DNA of 57,508 nt from an uncultured Lachnospiraceae bacterium (GTDB lineage: Bacteria; Bacillota; Clostridia; Lachnospirales; Lachnospiraceae), in NCBI GenBank assembly GCA_947626435.1, contig CANQSB010000020.1, positions 1-57,508 of the forward strand. Direction: 5' to 3'. A model generated the notes under the pieces. That model was given only the letters and a program-made list of their open reading frames with translations, was not told where the DNA came from and did not search any database. The position numbers and the translations under genes are program-made. How positions within the stretch are numbered: the stretch's first letter is position 1; each line of letters opens with the position of its first letter. Positions 9,266 through 18,009 of this stretch are shown here, one piece after another.

Positions 9266-9736
9266 TCATTCAATCCATTTGTCAAGCTTACCAGACAAGG
9301 CATCCAGTTTGTCGTCATAAATCATATTCAATAGGGTATTAAGCCGCTTAAGCGCCAGAGTGACGGTTGCAGGAGGGCAGAGATTTTTTCCCAGAGCTAC
9401 GGCAAGTTCGTCGATGTCGAGAACCTTGGTATAGCCGTCAGGATAGATCACTACGTCTGCGAGCAGGTCTGTCACAATGAGAGTGTCATTTTCCTCGTTG
9501 TAAGAGTAGTCAACGATGTCACAATACCAGTACAGGAGCGTGTTGTCGTTACGATAGAATTTGCTTATTTTGAAACCGAGCTTTAGAAAGTAGCAGGAGT
9601 AGCCGAAGCTAAAGTCGCGGCGCGGTTTTAGCGTCCGCCATTTGGTCACGATATAGTCCTCGTCTGTTTCGAGTATTTCATCGTCTTTTAAAAGTATACA
9701 TTCATCTGGGATGATTCTTTTACGGTATAGCTGCAT
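9266..9736 (-). CDS. DUF402 family protein
   Basis: A 156-aa cytoplasmic protein of the DUF402 beta-barrel family, which includes nucleoside tri/diphosphate phosphatases of the Ntdp type. Family features are the LLYWYCDIVDYSY segment and DLLADVVIYPDGYTKVLDIDEL, which carries the acidic cluster that binds metal. A perfect AAGGAGG site precedes the start, and a sigma-A promoter lies ~50 nt further upstream. It converges on the small membrane protein gene. The family is likely; the substrate is unknown. Confidence 0.75.
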   Translation of the reverse strand: MQLYRKRIIPDECILLKDDEILETDEDYIVTKWRTLKPRRDFSFGYSCYFLKLGFKISKFYRNDNTLLYWYCDIVDYSYNEENDTLIVTDLLADVVIYPDGYTKVLDIDELAVALGKNLCPPATVTLALKRLNTLLNMIYDDKLDALSGKLDKWIE

Positions 9737-9783
9737 GGATGCGCCTCCTTATCCGGGGTGGTGGGTTGATGTGCCTTTCTGTT

Positions 9784-9812
9784 ATTGTACAACTTTTCTT
9801 TTGTGCGTTCAA
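9784..9812 (-). promoter_or_regulatory. Sigma-A promoter for the DUF402 gene
   Basis: On the minus strand, TTGAAC and TACAAT are separated by 17 nt, roughly 50 nt upstream of the start codon. Confidence 0.6.
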
Positions 9813-9851
9813 TAAATTTATTGCAATAATATAGGATGATTATAATGGACT

Positions 9852-9880
9852 TTGTCATTTGATTGTGATATACTTTTAAT
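9852..9880 (+). promoter_or_regulatory. Possible sigma-A promoter for the 63-aa gene
   Basis: TTGTCA and TTTAAT with a 17-nt spacer, 38 nt before the start codon. Confidence 0.4.
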
Positions 9881-9918
9881 AACCTGATAACATCATATTC
9901 AAGCGTGGAGGTGATGAG

Positions 9919-10110
9919 ATGCCTACATCTTTAGAAGTAATGAAAGCAGCCGTTGACGATTTCCAGAGAGTTCAAAGGCATATGCTGATTGCCAAAAAAG
10001 AGAATGCGGTTGAAACATATGCGAGCTTGAAAAAGGATTATTTATCTTTAAAGGCGATTTTAAATGTTTCAGGCGTGAATCTGACGGAGATTGACGAAAT
10101 AAAAGAGTGA
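9919..10110 (+). CDS. Small conserved-looking cytoplasmic protein, unknown
   Basis: A 63-aa helical protein with a GTGGAGGTGATGAG ribosome site just before the ATG. It has no membrane segment or recognisable motif. It has its own promoter-like sequence and a terminator hairpin just downstream, so it looks like a monocistronic gene. Function unknown. Confidence 0.6.
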   Translation: MPTSLEVMKAAVDDFQRVQRHMLIAKKENAVETYASLKKDYLSLKAILNVSGVNLTEIDEIKE

Positions 10111-10124
10111 CTGATTGTTAATCG

Positions 10125-10162
10125 GGCGCAAGTCTATCGTATATGGCTTGCGTCTTTGTTTT
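10125..10162 (+). terminator. Intrinsic terminator
   Basis: An 8-bp stem (ggcgcaag / cttgcgtc, one G-U pair) with a 14-nt loop is followed by TTTGTTTT. Confidence 0.6.
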
Positions 10163-10192
10163 GTGACTGGAAAAATATCATAATAAAAGTCG

Positions 10193-10221
10193 TTGAATTA
10201 TGTAAAAACATAGGTTATAAT
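10193..10221 (+). promoter_or_regulatory. Sigma-A promoter for the Hpt/HD-GYP pair
   Basis: TTGAAT and a perfect TATAAT separated by 17 nt, ~33 nt before the Hpt start codon. Confidence 0.7.
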
Positions 10222-10253
10222 TTATTCAATGGAAAATATGAGGAGGGTTTTAT

Positions 10254-10604
10254 ATGACGGTACAGGAATGTTATGAGCAGATAGGCGGGGATTATAATGA
10301 GATAATATCGCGGCTCCGCACTGAGGAGCGCATCAAGAAGTTCGCGGGAATGTTTTTGAAGGAGCAGAGCTACAATACATTGGTGCAGACCTTGCAGGAC
10401 AGGAATCAGGAGGAGGCGTTCCGCGCGGCGCATACCTTGAAGGGCGTATGCCAGAATATGTCGTTTACCGCGCTTTTTAAGTCAAGCTTTGACATTACGG
10501 AGGCGCTCCGCGCCAATGATATGGAGGAGGCGGACAGGCTGCTGCCCAAGGTAACTGAGGATTATCAGCGCACATTGGAGGGCGTAAAGGCGCTTTTAGG
10601 TTAA
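10254..10604 (+). CDS. Hpt (histidine phosphotransfer) domain protein
   Basis: A stand-alone Hpt four-helix protein of 116 aa. The phosphorylatable histidine is His60 in AAHTLKGVCQNMSF, matching the family HxLKG pattern. Such proteins shuttle phosphate between hybrid kinases and receivers. A GAGGAGG site precedes the ATG. The receiver-containing HD-GYP protein starts 21 nt downstream and is the obvious partner. No histidine kinase is encoded nearby, so the phosphodonor must be elsewhere. Confidence 0.9.
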   Translation: MTVQECYEQIGGDYNEIISRLRTEERIKKFAGMFLKEQSYNTLVQTLQDRNQEEAFRAAHTLKGVCQNMSFTALFKSSFDITEALRANDMEEADRLLPKVTEDYQRTLEGVKALLG

Positions 10605-10625
10605 ATTTAGGAGGGAACAAACACT

Positions 10626-11717
10626 ATGGCAAGAGATACGATACTGATTGTTGACGACGCAGAGCTTAACCGCGAGATGATTAAATTCATATTTGAGGAG
10701 CAGTACAATGTGCTTGAAGCGGAAGACGGGCAGCAGGCAATCGACCTTATAAATGAAAGAGGGGAAGACCTCTGCCTTATTTTCCTTGATTTGCTTATGC
10801 CGAAAAAGTCGGGGCTTGACGTGCTGCATTTTATGAACCTCAACAGCTACATCAAGTACATACCCGTAATAATGATTACGGGCGAATCGACAGACGAGAG
10901 CGACGAAAAGGCGTATGAATACGGCGCGTCGGATATCATCTACAAGCCGTTTGCGCCGAATGTCGTTATGCGCCGCGCGAAGAACATTATGGAGCTTTTT
11001 GAATACAGGATGAACATCGAGCAGGAGCTTGACGAGCGGACGAGGGAACTGAGGGACAGCCGCAGGAAGCTTGAGCAGAGCAATGACTTCCTTGTAAACG
11101 CGCTGAGTTCGGTCGTAGAGTTCAGAAGCCTTGAATCGGGCGAGCATATCCACAGGGTTAAGTATTTCACCAAACTGTTTTTGAAATATATCCGCGAGTT
11201 TTATCCTAAGTACAATATCACAAAGGAGTCGGCAGCCCTCATAGTAAACGCCGCGGCGCTTCATGACCTTGGAAAAATCGCCATTCCCGACAGCATACTC
11301 TTAAAGCCCGGCAGACTTACGGCGGAGGAGTTTGAGGAGATGAAAAAGCATACGATATACGGTTGCGAGCTTCTGGAGAAGTTCAAGCAGGAGGATAACG
11401 AGTTTTATCGTTATTGCTACGATATATGCAGGTATCATCATGAGAGATATGACGGGCGCGGCTATCCCGACAGGCTTAAAGGCGACGAGATACCTATCTG
11501 GGCGCAGGTGGTTTCGATAGTAGATGTGTATGACGCGCTTGTAAGCGAGAGGGTTTACAAGAGCCCTTATGATGTGGAGGAAGCGGCGCGCATGATTAAG
11601 GACGGCGAGTGCGGCATATTCTCGCCTGAGATGCTTGACTGCTTCGAGCTTGCTAAGGCTGAGCTTTTTGCCGCGACGGAGAATAAATTTTCGTTTGCGG
11701 ACAGCATAGAGGCGTAG
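10626..11717 (+). CDS. Response regulator with HD-GYP c-di-GMP phosphodiesterase output
   Basis: The N-terminal receiver has the Asp10-Asp11 acidic pair, phospho-acceptor Asp55 in LIFLDLLMPK and the lysine of IYKPFAP. A short coiled linker (~125-155) leads to an HD-GYP domain (~155-350). The HD-GYP signatures are intact: HDLGKIAIPD near residue 213, HTIYGCELL, and HHERYDGRGYPD near 270. Active HD-GYP enzymes hydrolyse c-di-GMP, which links two-component signalling to motility and biofilm. It pairs with the Hpt protein just upstream. The overall 363-aa layout is the common RpfG-like one. Confidence 0.94.
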   Translation: MARDTILIVDDAELNREMIKFIFEEQYNVLEAEDGQQAIDLINERGEDLCLIFLDLLMPKKSGLDVLHFMNLNSYIKYIPVIMITGESTDESDEKAYEYGASDIIYKPFAPNVVMRRAKNIMELFEYRMNIEQELDERTRELRDSRRKLEQSNDFLVNALSSVVEFRSLESGEHIHRVKYFTKLFLKYIREFYPKYNITKESAALIVNAAALHDLGKIAIPDSILLKPGRLTAEEFEEMKKHTIYGCELLEKFKQEDNEFYRYCYDICRYHHERYDGRGYPDRLKGDEIPIWAQVVSIVDVYDALVSERVYKSPYDVEEAARMIKDGECGIFSPEMLDCFELAKAELFAATENKFSFADSIEA

Positions 11718-11747
11718 GGCTGGAGTTTGGTTTATAATGATTTAGCG

Positions 11748-11778
11748 AAAACCGCTGTTTTTGGGACAGCGGTTTTTT
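11748..11778 (+). terminator. Strong intrinsic terminator
   Basis: A perfect 10-bp stem (aaaccgctgt / acagcggttt) with an 8-nt loop, followed by a T run, just downstream of the HD-GYP gene. Confidence 0.9.
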
Positions 11779-11807
11779 GGTTCAGATAAAACATTTAGGG
11801 GAAATAT

Positions 11808-12998
11808 ATGGGAAAATATACGGATTCTTTGGAAGAAAAGAGCTATGTGATAAGTACTGATGACGACGATTATATAAATGAGCTGGAAAGGGCAGCCGCA
11901 GGGTTTCGCTGCTTTGACGAGGCGCTTGACGCGTTTCTTTTGGAATATGGATACAGCGGTGAAATTGCGGATGTTGACGGGAAAACAGATTATATTAAGC
12001 AGAGGTATAAGGCTGAGCAGATAGACATACCGAGAAATATCAAAAAATGGTATTCGGAACACAAGTCGATTGAGCGGGAGACGGCGTTTTCGCTCTGCTT
12101 TGCGTTTAGGCTTAATTTGGAGGAGACGGAGGATTTTTTCAGGCGCGTCATGCTGCAGCGCTGCTTTGACTGCCATAGCATGGAGGAACTGATATACTGC
12201 TACTGCATACGCAGAGGATATAGTTACCGGAGAGCGCAGGAGCTTATCCAAAAAGCGCCTAGGGTAAAGGCTGATAAAATAAGCTTTGGCGGCGATTCGC
12301 TGTATACCTTTGTGATAGAAGATGAGGTAAAGCGGTTTGAAAATGACAGTGAGCTGCTTGACTTTCTGGATAGGAATAAGGAACAGTTTGGCTATAACAA
12401 TGTGTCCGCGGTCATGCTCATAAGAAAATTGTGGAATGAGATTTCAGGGGATGAAACATCTGATGAGGGGAGATTAGCGCGCAGGGAAAGGAAAAGCCTG
12501 TATGATGCCGCCGATATGGAGGACGAGGCGGCAGACGGCACAAAGGCGTCGCTGTGGAGCGTATATAAGCAGATACTTGGCTTGTACGGCGATGAGTTTT
12601 CGCAAATCGACGCGGCGCGCACGATAAAGCCGATGCTTCGCGACAGCAGACTGCTGAATCCGCTGGCGGAAAAGGCATTCCCCGACCGAGACGGGCTGAA
12701 CAAGATTTTGAACGGCGAGCATATATCTGACGAGCGTGTCAGAAAAATGATGATTTTGCTGCTGTTTTATGAATATTGGATTAAGCTTGCGCTGAAAAGG
12801 CAGACATATAAGGCAGAATACGGTGACAGCGAAAGATGTCTTGCGCATATCAATGGACATATGGCGGATGTCGGCTATCCGGCGCTGTACTATGGAAACC
12901 CGTATGACTGGATTTTTTTGTTTGCGTCAAAAGACGATTATCCGCTTGTTACATTCAGAGAGATTATGCGGGAGATGTTTTATGCACATGGAAAGTGA
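11808..12998 (+). CDS. Uncharacterised cytoplasmic protein next to kinase-STAND gene
   Basis: A 396-aa soluble protein with no signal peptide or membrane segment. Around residues 80-115 the sequence SIERETAFSLCFAFRLNLEETEDFFRRV reads like a helix-turn-helix of the XRE sort, and RRGYSYRRAQELIQKAP follows. The rest is helical and charged. An AGGGGAAAT site lies before the ATG. The next gene, 119 nt away on the same strand, encodes a kinase-STAND fusion, so a joint role is plausible. I cannot name a family, and the XRE-like reading is tentative. Confidence 0.75.
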   Translation: MGKYTDSLEEKSYVISTDDDDYINELERAAAGFRCFDEALDAFLLEYGYSGEIADVDGKTDYIKQRYKAEQIDIPRNIKKWYSEHKSIERETAFSLCFAFRLNLEETEDFFRRVMLQRCFDCHSMEELIYCYCIRRGYSYRRAQELIQKAPRVKADKISFGGDSLYTFVIEDEVKRFENDSELLDFLDRNKEQFGYNNVSAVMLIRKLWNEISGDETSDEGRLARRERKSLYDAADMEDEAADGTKASLWSVYKQILGLYGDEFSQIDAARTIKPMLRDSRLLNPLAEKAFPDRDGLNKILNGEHISDERVRKMMILLLFYEYWIKLALKRQTYKAEYGDSERCLAHINGHMADVGYPALYYGNPYDWIFLFASKDDYPLVTFREIMREMFYAHGK

Positions 12999-13117
12999 AC
13001 AATGCATAAATGCGGTCTTAAGCGTGGAAACGCATGGAACTTATACGCCGCCTGCGGTCGAAAATCCATATTGCGAAAGCGGGTGTTAAAATATTCCTGA
13101 GATGAGGAGGCGGACTG

Positions 13118-16100
13118 ATGGATGATAAAAGAACCGCGCTGTCGGGCGGAAAACGGCTGATTTTTACAAACCGCGAGGGCGGAAAGACGGTATATACGAT
13201 AAAAAAGGAGCTTGCGCGGGGCGGCTCGTCTATCGTGTATGATGCCGTATATGTAAATAATTCAGGCGCGGATAAAAAAGTGCGGATAAAGGAGTGCTAT
13301 CCGTACAGGCTCAATATCATCAGGGAAAAGAACGGCTGCCTGCGTGCGGAGAGTGCAGAAGAAAGAGAATTTGAGAAATTTAAGAACAAATTTAAAAATG
13401 CGTTTAATGCTTCCAACAGGCTTTTTGATATAGAAGCCCTGACAAATTCAGTGTCAAACGCCATAGACATATATGAGGCGTTGAATACTGTATATGTAGT
13501 GTCTTCATATATGCAGGGAGATACTGTGTCTGAAATAGGGGATATTTCGCTGCAGAAGGCGATTTTCATAGTAAAGGGCGCGGCGCGGGCGGTGAGCGCG
13601 GTACACAGAGCAGGCTGGCTTTATCTGGACATCAAGCCTGACAATATCTTTGTTTTAGGGAATACCGCAGAGCAGGTACAGCTTTTTGATTTTGATTCTC
13701 TTTTTCCTATATGTGAGAATGATGCGGAAAATATGTCAGGATATAAAATTTCATATACAAAGGGCTTTGCGGCGCTGGAGCTTCAACTGGGCGAGCTGCA
13801 TAAGCTGGGAAGGCATACGGATGTTTTCGGTATAGGAGCGCTGCTGTTTTATATGCTTTTTGGCAGGACGCCGAAGGCGGAAGAAAGAAGCGCGGAGGCT
13901 GTGTATGATTACGGCAGCTTTGCGTATGCAAGTATAAATTACCGCGACAGTCTGTATTTTATGCTGACGGAGTTTTTTCATCATACGCTGCCTGATTATT
14001 ACGCGGACAGGTACGGCGATATGGAAACGGTCGTGGATAAGCTGTCATGCCTTGAAAAAGCGGCGGACATCACTGTGCCGTATATATATTCCGCATATAA
14101 GCCTGATAAAAAGCTGATTTTCGGGCGAGAGAGGGAGCTTGCGCGTATGGAAGCGTGGCGGCGTGACAAGGACAGTCGGTGTCTTATTGTGTCCGGAATG
14201 GGCGGAATCGGAAAAAGCTCGCTCGTGCGCTCGTATGCTTGGCAGAATCGGGAAAAGCTTGGTACAATTCTGTACCTTGACTTTAAAAACAATATAAGGC
14301 AGACGATAGCAGACGATTGGCAGCTTTGCGTCAATCTCACTGTGCGCCAGGGGGAGGAGAGCATAGACGATTATTTTCTGCGTAAGATGATGGCACTTCG
14401 ACTCATAGCGGCAGACGAGGAGGCGCTGCTCATCATTGATAATTTCAGCGGGGAGTTTGGCGAAGATGTAAAAATGCTGGCGGAGATTGGCTGGAAAATT
14501 ATCCTGATTACAAGAAATGAGTGTGCGGCGGCGCCGTATGATATCCTGAAGGTTGAGGAAATAGGCGATAAGAAATATATTTATGAAATGTTTGAGCATT
14601 ATCTCGGCAGAAGCCTTGACGACAAAGAACGGGAATATATGGACATTATCATTGAAAAGACAGGCGGACATACGCTTGCGCTTGAGCTGACGGCAAGACA
14701 GCTTGCGCGGAGCTTTCTGCCGCTTGAGGAAGCCGCCGCGCTTGCACAGAGGTATGGCTTTTCAAAAATCGGCGCGGAAAAGGTGAGGTTTTCAAAGGAT
14801 TATAAAGAATATTATGAAGCGATAGAAAATATCATAGGCGCGCTGTTTGAAACTGCGGATATGAATGATTTAAAGCGTTCGATTTTAAAGGCTCTGGCGC
14901 TGTTTGGGACTGCGGGGGTGGATGCCCGCGGTTTTGCTGAAATGAGCGGGATAAAATCGCTTGACTGCGTAAATGAGCTTATTGAAATGGGCTGGATTTC
15001 GGGCGGCAGTGAGGTTAGCGTTTTGTCTGTGCACCCGATAGTGGCGGAGGTCGTACATTCATGGACTGCGGACGGCATAAATACCGCCGCATTTAATGTG
15101 ATGGAGAGCGTGTGCGGAAAGATACATGCTTTGGCGGGCGTGGGGGAATTTTGCATGCGCGCAAAATATCTGGGGTATTCGGAAAATATGCTTAAAGCCG
15201 CCCAAAGGGAGAAGGCGATTTATTGTTCACGCGCATACGGAAGGCTGCTGTATGAAACAATAATTGCAATGCCACTTGACAGGGAGGACTTTATAGAGGA
15301 ATGGGGCAGCAGACTTGTAAATGATGCATCAATATCGGGGGTAGGGACAAGGGAGCTTATGAAGGCATATGATATGCTGCTTACTGTGTACGAGGCGAAG
15401 GGCAGCCTGCGCAAGGCAAAGGGCGAGCTTGTCCGTATCAGAAGTCTGGCTGAAAAATGTCATGATGATTATGTCACAGGGCAGTATTATTACTTGCTTT
15501 CGTGCCTTTATGATGAGGCATTGGGAGGCGCGTATGCGGCGGCGAACGGAAGGGAAGAACAGTATTTGCGAGGGCTTGTGAAGTCGCTTGACAGGGCGGT
15601 CAGCTATTTAAAAAAATCAAAGCATGAGGACAGAACCCTGCTTATTCAATGCCTGCTTTCAAAAGCGTCTGTGCTTATGAGGAGCAAGGCGGGAAGTAAA
15701 GCCCAAATTGAGAGGCTGCTGAAAAATGCTGCAAAACTGATTGGAATACATGATGAAAAAAATTTAAAAGGCGGCGGATATAAGGTTAGTCATGAACTGA
15801 TGAAGGACTATTATATGGTGTGCGCGGAGTATGTTGCTGTGGTTTTGGAAGATTGCAAAAAAACTGACAGATGTGTCGGTTTGGCATACAGGGAAATGGG
15901 CGGGATACATGAAGGTGCAGATGTCTGTGATGTTGGCAAGGCTGGAGAGGTGGCTGTATCAGATACAGGACTTGCGCATGGAAATTTGCGCATTTATGAT
16001 ATTGATGAAATAGACGGCATAATTATTCCATATGCGGATATGCTCTGCATGTTGCAGGAATATGAAAAATCTGCCCGTATATTGGAAAGAGGCATTGAGA

Positions 16101-16309
16101 TATGCGACAAGCATCCGCAGGTCGCTGCATACATGAGGAAACGGCTTGATTTGACGGGGTATTTGTTTGATGTATATTATGAGGCAGGCGAGCCTGATAA
16201 GTGCAGGGAGATGGTGCGGAGCATTGAGCGCATGAATGAGGAGTATAGGGAGTTTGGAATTGAAAAAGCTGTGCCGAGTGATATAGTGGAGGAGCTTTTT
16301 GGGGAGTGA
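13118..16309 (+). CDS. Protein kinase-STAND NTPase-helical repeat fusion
   Basis: A 1063-aa cytoplasmic multidomain protein. Residues ~25-305 form a Hanks-type kinase: ELARGGSSIVY glycine loop, LYLDIKPDN catalytic loop (~171) and LFDFDS in place of DFG (~189). Residues ~330-620 form an NB-ARC-like STAND NTPase: Walker A GMGGIGKSS (~359), Walker B ALLIIDNF (~436), a sensor-like ILITRNE, and GHTLALELTA (~517), the equivalent of the GLPLAL motif. The C-terminal ~400 residues are TPR-like helices, as in ligand-sensing repeats. STAND proteins oligomerise on trigger binding. A kinase effector suggests signalling or abortive-type defence, but no function is proven. A GAGGAGG site decides the start. 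Confidence 0.9.
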   Translation: MDDKRTALSGGKRLIFTNREGGKTVYTIKKELARGGSSIVYDAVYVNNSGADKKVRIKECYPYRLNIIREKNGCLRAESAEEREFEKFKNKFKNAFNASNRLFDIEALTNSVSNAIDIYEALNTVYVVSSYMQGDTVSEIGDISLQKAIFIVKGAARAVSAVHRAGWLYLDIKPDNIFVLGNTAEQVQLFDFDSLFPICENDAENMSGYKISYTKGFAALELQLGELHKLGRHTDVFGIGALLFYMLFGRTPKAEERSAEAVYDYGSFAYASINYRDSLYFMLTEFFHHTLPDYYADRYGDMETVVDKLSCLEKAADITVPYIYSAYKPDKKLIFGRERELARMEAWRRDKDSRCLIVSGMGGIGKSSLVRSYAWQNREKLGTILYLDFKNNIRQTIADDWQLCVNLTVRQGEESIDDYFLRKMMALRLIAADEEALLIIDNFSGEFGEDVKMLAEIGWKIILITRNECAAAPYDILKVEEIGDKKYIYEMFEHYLGRSLDDKEREYMDIIIEKTGGHTLALELTARQLARSFLPLEEAAALAQRYGFSKIGAEKVRFSKDYKEYYEAIENIIGALFETADMNDLKRSILKALALFGTAGVDARGFAEMSGIKSLDCVNELIEMGWISGGSEVSVLSVHPIVAEVVHSWTADGINTAAFNVMESVCGKIHALAGVGEFCMRAKYLGYSENMLKAAQREKAIYCSRAYGRLLYETIIAMPLDREDFIEEWGSRLVNDASISGVGTRELMKAYDMLLTVYEAKGSLRKAKGELVRIRSLAEKCHDDYVTGQYYYLLSCLYDEALGGAYAAANGREEQYLRGLVKSLDRAVSYLKKSKHEDRTLLIQCLLSKASVLMRSKAGSKAQIERLLKNAAKLIGIHDEKNLKGGGYKVSHELMKDYYMVCAEYVAVVLEDCKKTDRCVGLAYREMGGIHEGADVCDVGKAGEVAVSDTGLAHGNLRIYDIDEIDGIIIPYADMLCMLQEYEKSARILERGIEICDKHPQVAAYMRKRLDLTGYLFDVYYEAGEPDKCREMVRSIERMNEEYREFGIEKAVPSDIVEELFGE

Positions 16310-16347
16310 AAGATGAAATAAGCGTGGGAAGGCGGAAAATCCTAAAA

Positions 16348-16395
16348 TATGCGTTTTTGGATGGATATTTACTTTATTCATCCAAAAATGCATAT
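16348..16395. terminator. Bidirectional terminator between convergent genes
   Basis: A 17-bp inverted repeat with one mismatch (atatgcgtttttggatg and its complement) around a 14-nt loop. It has T runs on both strands and overlaps the end of the retropepsin-like gene. Confidence 0.75.
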
Positions 16396-16853
16396 ACAGA
16401 ATCATTGTCTTGGTATATGCCTATGCCAAAACAATCTTTTTCAGACGATATTTTTACATATGGAGGATTGCCGGAATAATCAAAGGTACATTTCATTTTA
16501 GAAAACATTGTGATGCAGAGGATTATATCGCAGGGAATCCCTGGTCTGTCGGTAATCGCTATCTTGAAATTATGAAATTGGATTTTATTTCCATATGTGT
16601 CGGACAAAATAAAATTATCAATTATGTATATGGGAATTGTTTCCCTGCCGATGCCGAATCCTCCAAGTGTAGTATCTTTATACCAGATGGCAGAAGGAAA
16701 ACAGACACTGAACAATTCCATTCCCTTGCACCAAACCGGAATGTCAGCGCCTGTGTCAATAAGGCATTTGTAGGTATCTTTTTCAATTTGGATTGAAAAG
16801 ACAGGTCTTATAACACGCCTGTCTTGGATTGTCGGAAAAAACAGCTCTGTCAT
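16374..16853 (-). CDS. Retropepsin-like aspartyl protease family protein
   Basis: A 159-aa protein with the single-chain retropepsin signature CLIDTGADIPVW, the D-T-G active-site triad of aspartic proteases, followed by GGFGIGRETIPIY and a hydrophobic IPCDIILCITMF flap/ILG-like segment. One triad per chain means it would act as a dimer. No signal peptide or membrane segment is seen. The ATG at 16853 overlaps the stop of the upstream gene (ATGA), arguing for translational coupling; an ATG 15 nt earlier is possible. The substrate is unknown. Some family members may be inactive binding proteins. Confidence 0.75.
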   Translation of the reverse strand: MTELFFPTIQDRRVIRPVFSIQIEKDTYKCLIDTGADIPVWCKGMELFSVCFPSAIWYKDTTLGGFGIGRETIPIYIIDNFILSDTYGNKIQFHNFKIAITDRPGIPCDIILCITMFSKMKCTFDYSGNPPYVKISSEKDCFGIGIYQDNDSVYAFLDE

Positions 16854-17089
16854 ACCATCACCCCGCAAAATGGCATTTTTTCTAAGGACGTTCTGCTGTA
16901 TACATAATGCTTTCCATTTTTCATAAATGCTGCCCGCGTTTTGGCGTATTCATCATCAGACATTGCACATATTACCTGTGCGGTTTCAATATTGCAGCCA
17001 TCATTTTTTACATATCTTACATTTTCGAGTGCAACCCACTGATTAGGGTACATTTCCTGTATTTTTTCCCAAGTAAGAACATTGACCAT
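16850..17089 (-). CDS. Small partner protein of the retropepsin-like gene
   Basis: A 79-aa protein of unknown family (LTWEKIQEMYPNQWVALENVRY near the N terminus) with a GAGGAGG site 6 nt before the ATG. It overlaps the retropepsin-like gene by four bases, so the two are made together. It may be the substrate, inhibitor or targeting partner, which is inference from coupling only. Confidence 0.75.
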   Translation of the reverse strand: MVNVLTWEKIQEMYPNQWVALENVRYVKNDGCNIETAQVICAMSDDEYAKTRAAFMKNGKHYVYSRTSLEKMPFCGVMV

Positions 17090-17129
17090 TTGAACACCTC
17101 CTCATAGATTTTACGGAGCATTTTCTTTT

Positions 17130-17158
17130 ATTATACTTAATTTTTAGTGTTTTGTACA
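17130..17158 (-). promoter_or_regulatory. Promoter for the retropepsin-like pair
   Basis: On the minus strand a perfect TATAAT lies 17 nt after TGTACA (weak -35). It is ~40 nt upstream of the 79-aa gene. Confidence 0.5.
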
Positions 17159-17262
17159 TAAGATATGTGTAAAAATATAGAGTTGCACCCACAAATCCAA
17201 AACAAAAAAATGCGGTGTATAATGAAAGCACCAATAAAAATAAGGTTTTGGAGGTATGTGTT

Positions 17263-17946
17263 ATGAGGAAAAAGTTGTTGGCGTTGGTGATGGCATTGAC
17301 TGTAGCTATGATGGGAGGCAGTTTCACAAGTAATGCGCAGGAATTGAATACTAAAGCGGAAACAGAGGCGGAAGTAACAGCAGAGCTTGATGTAAAGGTA
17401 GTGACTACGGATGATAAAAAGGCAGCAGTTTTTATCACGAATAACAGCAGGACAGTCATAAACTGGCTTGAAGTGCAGATGGAGTATCTGGATGAAAACG
17501 GACAGGTGATAGACCTTAGCCAGGACATAAAGGAAACGATCCTGCCGGGGCATATGGTTGTCTCAAGGCTCGAAATCCCGTTGGTAAAATTTGCCGACGC
17601 AAGAATACGGTATATTGTGCATTTGGATGGAATGTACAGCTGGGATGTAAGCCATATAGATGAGGTTGGAATTGCCTGCAATGTGGGAAATGGATGCGTA
17701 ATTGTACAGACTAAGAATAATTCGGCGGGAGCCATTGACTATATAGAATATATCGTTGCCTTATATAAAGGCGGCAAACTGGTCTCACTCTGCTGGCCTG
17801 AATGCATCTACAGCTTGGCATCAGGGCAAAGTACGACACAGAAAGTATATACATACAACGATCTGACGCTTGATAATTACATATATGGCACTGACTATGA
17901 CAGGGCAGAAGTGTACTTAAATCAGGCATATTCATATGGAATGTAA
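17263..17946 (+). CDS. Secreted protein, DUF5780-like
   Basis: The start is the ATG 8 nt after GGAGG; in-frame codons further upstream lack a ribosome site. The mature protein follows a clear signal peptide (KKLLALVMALTVAMMGG, then SNAQ). Two beta-sandwich-like halves each start with a 'facts about unpaired bonds' pattern: VFITNNSRTVINWLEVQMEYLDENG and VQTKNNSAGAIDYIEYIVALYKGG. This resembles DUF5780-type extracytoplasmic domains. It is 227 aa with no anchor, so probably released or loosely attached. The function is unknown. Confidence 0.75.
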   Translation: MRKKLLALVMALTVAMMGGSFTSNAQELNTKAETEAEVTAELDVKVVTTDDKKAAVFITNNSRTVINWLEVQMEYLDENGQVIDLSQDIKETILPGHMVVSRLEIPLVKFADARIRYIVHLDGMYSWDVSHIDEVGIACNVGNGCVIVQTKNNSAGAIDYIEYIVALYKGGKLVSLCWPECIYSLASGQSTTQKVYTYNDLTLDNYIYGTDYDRAEVYLNQAYSYGM

Positions 17947-18009
17947 AGTAGAGGTTCAGCAATATTATAAGCAAGAAACACACAGTTAAGCCTTGCAGCA
18001 TTATGGATT

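Noticed and set aside
12982-13089. Possible 35-aa protein (MHMESEQCINAVLSVETHG) between the unknown gene and the kinase-STAND gene
   Set aside because: It overlaps the end of the upstream gene and has only a weak ribosome site. Too little to support a gene, though the CESGC end is curious.
16410-16796. Plus-strand 128-aa frame
   Set aside because: Shadow of the retropepsin-like gene, which has the DTG motif, coupling and ribosome site.
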